Below, one piece after another: positions 60,192 through 64,000 of a stretch of 64,000 nt of DNA (position 1 is its first letter; each line of letters opens with the position of its first letter). Under the pieces are notes generated by a model that saw nothing but the letters and a program-made list of their open reading frames with translations, did not search any database and was not told the origin of the DNA. The translations under genes were made by a program, and so were the position numbers. The DNA is from Roseivirga sp. 4D4 (GTDB lineage: Bacteria > Bacteroidota > Bacteroidia > Cytophagales > Cyclobacteriaceae): contig NZ_MDGP01000001.1 in NCBI RefSeq assembly GCF_001747095.1, positions 3,579,001 through 3,643,000 on the forward strand, read 5' to 3'.

Positions 60192-62795
60192 TTAGAATAA
60201 GAACCCTGCTCTAACCAATAGTGTGTTATCGTCAGATGTCTCATTGATACCGTAGTGCGCTGAGAAAACCAGGCGCTCGTAAAAATGTAAGTAGGCTCCA
60301 GGACCGTAAGTTCTTTGCCAGTTATTGGATTCGCTTACATCATCAGCCCATACTTTACCGTGATCTATAAACCCGATCAGCCCAAAATCACCATTAAGAA
60401 TGACGCTGTGAATATTCACTAGGCTCAATCTGATTTCTGTATTTTGATATACGCTTCCTTTTCCTGCGAAACGAGTTCTTCTAAAACCTCTTAGGTTTTC
60501 CTGTCCACCTAGAAAGTTGGATTGATAGAAAAGGTAGTTACCCACGTTAGTGCTCACACCAGTTCTACTGGCTATGGTCATTCTGAACGACCATTCAGGT
60601 GTATAGTAGAGAGATAATTCTGAGCTTACTCTACCAAAATCAATATCATTACCATCGATCTCATTCCAGTAAGCGAACTCATTTCTCCAACTAATTCCTT
60701 TACTCGGATGCACAGGGTGATCCTTAAGTGTAAAGTCAGTAAAGAATTTGGCTCCGAACATGTGTTTTGTCTCGGTGGATACAAGTTCAGGGTTGATGGT
60801 TGGCTCACCTAAAATGGTGTTGGGTTCATCATTTACGCGGACGGATCGGTAGGCAGGACCGAAGCCTAAAGAGAATGCACGACTGACACGTTTGACAATC
60901 TGTGTAGAAAAGTTAATCTGAGCCAGCTGGACGCGGTAGAAATCTATGTCTCTTACATTTTTAGTGCTGTTGCCTTGTCCAAAGTAGTTGAATGCAAACT
61001 TATCGTTATTACCATCAGCGCGAATGGCTATATCCCAATTGTGCCCTAGTGCTGAATAGATGTTTCCTTCATACCCTATGTTGAAACCTGAGGTTCGTGT
61101 GGCAAAATTAAAGTCAAGCAAGTGATCGGATCCTGGGTTTCTACGAAAGCCTTGATCTTCCCAGTAGATGCCCGCTCCTAAAAACAAACCGTCATCTGGG
61201 TTGAACTCGAAGGAAACTCTTGGACCTAAATAATCTATGTCATAATAGTCTCTGTTGAATTCATTGATCCAATCTTTTTGAGAAGACTTAATTCTGGTTT
61301 CGGCACTTGATTCAATATTATCCCTGTCCGAAGTATTATCATAAATGATAGTCTTCTTGCTCATTCCTTTGACCTGAGATTCATCATTAAAGATGTCCTC
61401 ATCTGGTCCTCCTACAATTCTGACCTTTATACCGGAATTGACTTGACCAGATATTCTAAAATCGTCCTGACCGTCCAACCCGTATAATTGAATTTCTTCA
61501 GTCTCATTAGAGAAAAATGTCCTCTCATAAAGCTTCTGTTCTAAGTCTCCGTCTTTTTCAGTTTTAAAGACGGTCACCTTAGTTCGTTGATCATCAAGTC
61601 TTTCAACTAAGAATCGTTCGTGCTTATCACTCCCAAAAATTCTTACTTCTCTAGAGAGGTTGTAATATAATTCTGTGGCATATTTCACTAGGTCATTACG
61701 TCTAGCTTTGAGTTTGCTGACTATCTGATCACCTGAAATATCTTTTACTTCTTTCGGTAATTGATTAATGGCTTTTTCTATTACCTCGTCTGGCAATTGA
61801 TCCTGTATATATTGTGCAGTCTCAACCCAATCATCTAGGGTAAGTTCATTTAAAAAGTTATGGTCTAAGTCTCTGGCCGCCCAATTGAAGCCTTTGAGAT
61901 CTCCAATTTCATACCCGAAATGAGTCATACGTCTGATAAAAAATCTGGACGTCACTATGCGAGGAATAAGTCCTTCCATTTTGACGAACACCTGATCACG
62001 ATCTCTTGGTACGGCTCTAAAAATTGAGCCTTTATCTTCTTTTTCATATTCAGCCCATCTCCATTGATCGTTATGCCTATCCCAGTCACCAATCAATACA
62101 TCTAGTAGTCGTGTTTTTGCAAAGGATTTTTGATCGACCTCATTGTCATTGTCTTCGATGATGTGCTCATACATTTTATCAGTACCCACGATATTTTCTG
62201 AATTCCCGAACCGATCGAAACCAGACAGATCTTCGTCTGGCCGTATTTCAATCATAAAAGGTTTGTCACCATATGCTTTGGCAAAGTCACCCAATGGAGC
62301 ACTTTTAGGCACATACACTAATTTGGGTTTGGTATGGTAGACACCGACTGCATCGGCCAACACTGGTACTGCTAGAAATCCATAAGGATGCGCAGTACTG
62401 ATCTGATCCTTTAAAGCATTGTCTACCCACGTTCCTCGAAATGCGCTGGGTAACTTGTCTCCTGGAAACTTGTCTACTGTGCGCAGATTATATTGTATAC
62501 CATTACTGTCTTGAAGACGTACTGACTTTGTCTGGAAGCCGCCACCAAGCTTTAAAATCTCAAGGCCTCCTTTATAGGAGTTTACATCAAATACGGGTGC
62601 TGTAATGGGTGTTATCCATTCCTTTCTATAATGTTTACCCATAAAGAATTTCCCGATAGCCCCGTTGGAGAAGTTTACGTTAGCGGCTGCTGTGGCAGTC
62701 GAATCAGGTTTGAGTTGCTTAACGTTTTGAGCCAGCGCGGGTGTCGCGCTGACATTTATAATAATAAGTAGGACAAAAATTTTATAGTGTTGCAT
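60192..62795 (-). CDS. Kinase-like region fused to a BamA/TamA-type outer-membrane barrel
   Basis: The 867-residue protein has a signal peptide (IFVLLIIINVSATPALA). Residues about 70-380 hold an atypical kinase-like unit: SVRLQDSNGIQYNLRTVDKF (nucleotide-binding strand with Lys), DVLIGDWDRHNDQWRWAEYE (D-R-H-x-x-Q/N), and IFRAVPRDRDQVFVKMEG (metal Asp). Residues about 530-867 form a BamA/TamA-type barrel ending VRAGFLF with terminal Phe and the FLGGQENLRGFRRTRFAGKG conserved turn. Related Bacteroidota proteins often carry a metallophosphoesterase in front; none is present here. The surface role is unknown. It heads a three-gene operon. Confidence 0.85.
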   Translation of the reverse strand: MQHYKIFVLLIIINVSATPALAQNVKQLKPDSTATAAANVNFSNGAIGKFFMGKHYRKEWITPITAPVFDVNSYKGGLEILKLGGGFQTKSVRLQDSNGIQYNLRTVDKFPGDKLPSAFRGTWVDNALKDQISTAHPYGFLAVPVLADAVGVYHTKPKLVYVPKSAPLGDFAKAYGDKPFMIEIRPDEDLSGFDRFGNSENIVGTDKMYEHIIEDNDNEVDQKSFAKTRLLDVLIGDWDRHNDQWRWAEYEKEDKGSIFRAVPRDRDQVFVKMEGLIPRIVTSRFFIRRMTHFGYEIGDLKGFNWAARDLDHNFLNELTLDDWVETAQYIQDQLPDEVIEKAINQLPKEVKDISGDQIVSKLKARRNDLVKYATELYYNLSREVRIFGSDKHERFLVERLDDQRTKVTVFKTEKDGDLEQKLYERTFFSNETEEIQLYGLDGQDDFRISGQVNSGIKVRIVGGPDEDIFNDESQVKGMSKKTIIYDNTSDRDNIESSAETRIKSSQKDWINEFNRDYYDIDYLGPRVSFEFNPDDGLFLGAGIYWEDQGFRRNPGSDHLLDFNFATRTSGFNIGYEGNIYSALGHNWDIAIRADGNNDKFAFNYFGQGNSTKNVRDIDFYRVQLAQINFSTQIVKRVSRAFSLGFGPAYRSVRVNDEPNTILGEPTINPELVSTETKHMFGAKFFTDFTLKDHPVHPSKGISWRNEFAYWNEIDGNDIDFGRVSSELSLYYTPEWSFRMTIASRTGVSTNVGNYLFYQSNFLGGQENLRGFRRTRFAGKGSVYQNTEIRLSLVNIHSVILNGDFGLIGFIDHGKVWADDVSESNNWQRTYGPGAYLHFYERLVFSAHYGINETSDDNTLLVRAGFLF

Positions 62796-62917
62796 GCCTC
62801 TACTACTGCAAACACTATGGCATAAATCGAAATCGTCATTTTTCGATCTTCAGAGACTTTTTGAAATGAATCTGTATGACTTTTGGGGAATTGACGACCC
62901 AATTCTCAAAGTGAAAT

Positions 62918-62935
62918 GGGTAATTAATTCCACAC
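62918..62935 (-). promoter_or_regulatory. Weak partial copy of the composite motif
   Basis: On the minus strand GTGTGGAATTAATTACCC resembles GTGTRTAA-N3-ATTCCCC, but the right-hand arm is missing. It lies about 120 bp ahead of the BamA-like gene. Confidence 0.2.
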
Positions 62936-63022
62936 TTCATTTTATTCTAAGTGCTTGAGGGCCCAAATTTTAGCACGGATGGGCTTTACACATATGGTAT
63001 GAGAATTGGCTCTTAATGGAGT

Positions 63023-64000
63023 ATGAAACAGTCAAAACACATTGTGGAACAAGTCAGGTCTTTCTTGATCCAACTATATAAAGAAAGAGAAAAAGAACAG
63101 ACACCCTTCCACTCCATTGACAAGACTTGGAGCCTTATGAAGGCTGCAGAGAAAATTGGCTCCGAGGAAGGCCTCAACGACCAACAATGTTTCGAAGTCA
63201 TTATAGCTGCTGCCTTCATACATACGGGTCAGTGGGAGCCTGGAGAAACTCATTTACAAAAGGCAATTCAAGACTTAGAAGATTTTGAAAAAGGTCTTGA
63301 TGAAAGTTTTGACACTGCTCCTATACAATCATTAATGAAGTCTGTAGAGGACGATTCGGATGATAAAACTCTCCAAGAAGAAGTGTTTTATGACGCCTAC
63401 TATGAATACCTAGGAAAGAAAAAACTCATCCGTCAGCTGCAATTTAAGACAGTAGAGGAAGATGCGGAAGAGAGTGTACTCAATGCACTAAGAGAGGGGT
63501 ATGAATTAATTACGAACCATAAATATAGAACTGAGTATGCCATCAAAAACTTGGCAAAGAGAAAAGCGAAGAATAGCCAGAAGCTTCTGGCGCGAATTCA
63601 AAAAGAGGAAGGAAAAGAAAAGAAAGCAAAAAGAAAAAGCAGAAAACTAGGTCGGGGTATCGAGACCATGTACCGCACTGTTTATAGAAACCATATCAAT
63701 CTGAGTTCTATAGCAGATCAAAAGGCAAACCTGATCATTCGTGTTAACACGATTATTCTTTCCATCATTATCACCCTTGGGGGTACGGGTTATACCTTCT
63801 TTGAAGAAGGATTCTTTAAGTACAGCCGATTTACAATACCAGTAATGATTTTTGTAGCAGGTTCTCTTGCTGCGGTAATTTTTGCCATTCTATCTGCAAG
63901 ACCTAAAGTCACCAATAAAGAGGTGAATAAAAAGCGACTGCTGGGCAAAGAGAGTAGTATTCTATTCTTTGGAAATTTCACTGCTCTCAAGAAAACAGAT
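63023..64000 (+). CDS. PycTM (Pycsar-effector type) protein with degenerate HD domain, cut by window edge
   Basis: The frame is open to the end of the window, so at least 326 residues are seen. Residues about 1-165 resemble the HD phosphohydrolase domain that precedes PycTM in Bacteroidota, but the key segment reads FHSIDKTW (Lys where the first His is usual) and AAAFIHTGQWEPGETH (HD pair reduced to H-T). Residues about 205-310 hold RGIETMYRTVYRNHINLSSI, then ADQKANLIIRVNTIILSII and two membrane helices (TIILSIIITLGGTGYTFF; IPVMIFVAGSLAAVIFAIL), the PycTM signature. In Pycsar systems PycTM effectors disrupt the membrane after cyclic-nucleotide binding. No cyclase gene is visible in the window; one could lie beyond the edge. 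Confidence 0.85.
   Translation, partial: MKQSKHIVEQVRSFLIQLYKEREKEQTPFHSIDKTWSLMKAAEKIGSEEGLNDQQCFEVIIAAAFIHTGQWEPGETHLQKAIQDLEDFEKGLDESFDTAPIQSLMKSVEDDSDDKTLQEEVFYDAYYEYLGKKKLIRQLQFKTVEEDAEESVLNALREGYELITNHKYRTEYAIKNLAKRKAKNSQKLLARIQKEEGKEKKAKRKSRKLGRGIETMYRTVYRNHINLSSIADQKANLIIRVNTIILSIIITLGGTGYTFFEEGFFKYSRFTIPVMIFVAGSLAAVIFAILSARPKVTNKEVNKKRLLGKESSILFFGNFTALKKTD

Noticed and set aside
62807..62823. Sigma-54-like sequence ATGCCATAGTGTTTGCA ahead of the BamA-like gene
   Set aside because: The GG of the -24 box is lost and the start would fall on the ATG; not enough to call.

Overview
The window reads as chromosome of a marine-type Bacteroidota, probably a member of the Cytophagales (Roseivirga/Fulvivirga-like; the genus is an inference). 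The evidence is a moderate GC content, weak or absent Shine-Dalgarno sites, a -33/-7 promoter of the Bacteroidota type (TTG-N19-TAAATTTG) ahead of tRNA-Gly, and families common in this phylum: DUF5723-like and DUF2490 outer-membrane proteins, DUF4382 lipoproteins, a Reg_prop/Y_Y_Y sensor kinase, MacB-like permeases without a linked ATPase, and GH3-family proteins. No rRNA, phage, transposase or CRISPR array was seen.

Layout. 0-26 kb is mostly housekeeping and ordinary secreted or envelope genes: a 5'-truncated M28 peptidase, coaX, a membrane-anchored amidase, an outer-membrane protein, an S41 peptidase, polA, a giant sensor kinase with its LuxR-type regulator, an NHL lipoprotein, a PLP-dependent dehydratase, a SpoU-type methyltransferase, an AAA/DUF4143 ATPase, a LuxR-type regulator and mutS. 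25.4-26.2 kb is a small tRNA locus: tRNA-Gly, a broken copy of its 3' end, a broken 5' part of tRNA-Leu, a GIY-YIG nuclease gene and an intact tRNA-Leu. The broken tRNA copies are interrupted by short palindromes. 26-40 kb is accessory: two facing FtsX/MacB-type permeases, small secreted proteins, an amidohydrolase, a LytS/LytTR pair, an AraC regulator, and exported DUF5694, VOC and RidA proteins. It ends in a second tRNA-Leu relic at 40.0 kb.

40-46 kb holds YtxH and GH3 proteins and a minus-strand group (SDR/DUF2867-like, DUF4345, HELGH metalloprotease) with a perfect inverted repeat in front of two of its genes. 46-57 kb is the most coherent block. A five-gene operon encodes a lone receiver, an NtrC-type sigma-54 activator (GAFTGA present), a PAS histidine kinase and two exported proteins. 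Around it lie stress and envelope genes: an OmpA lipoprotein, two DUF1328 mini-proteins too short for routine gene calling, Dps, a CsbD-like protein, MscS, a barrel protein, a DUF4382 lipoprotein, and an AI-2E permease with an EEP phosphodiesterase. Three intergenic regions carry the same composite motif (GTGTRTAA, 2-3 nt, ATTCCCC, 6 nt, a more or less conserved GGGGAA arm), and several starts have sigma-54-like -24/-12 sequences 17-53 nt upstream. My inference is that this is a locally encoded NtrC-type/sigma-54 stress regulon.

58-63 kb is a minus-strand operon of a PRC-barrel protein, a DUF6268-like barrel and a large protein that joins a kinase-like region (GDWDRHNDQW, PRDRDQ) to a BamA/TamA-type barrel. 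The window ends inside a gene whose product matches the Pycsar-effector transmembrane family (PycTM, former DUF5706) fused to an HD-like domain that appears to have lost its metal-binding residues.
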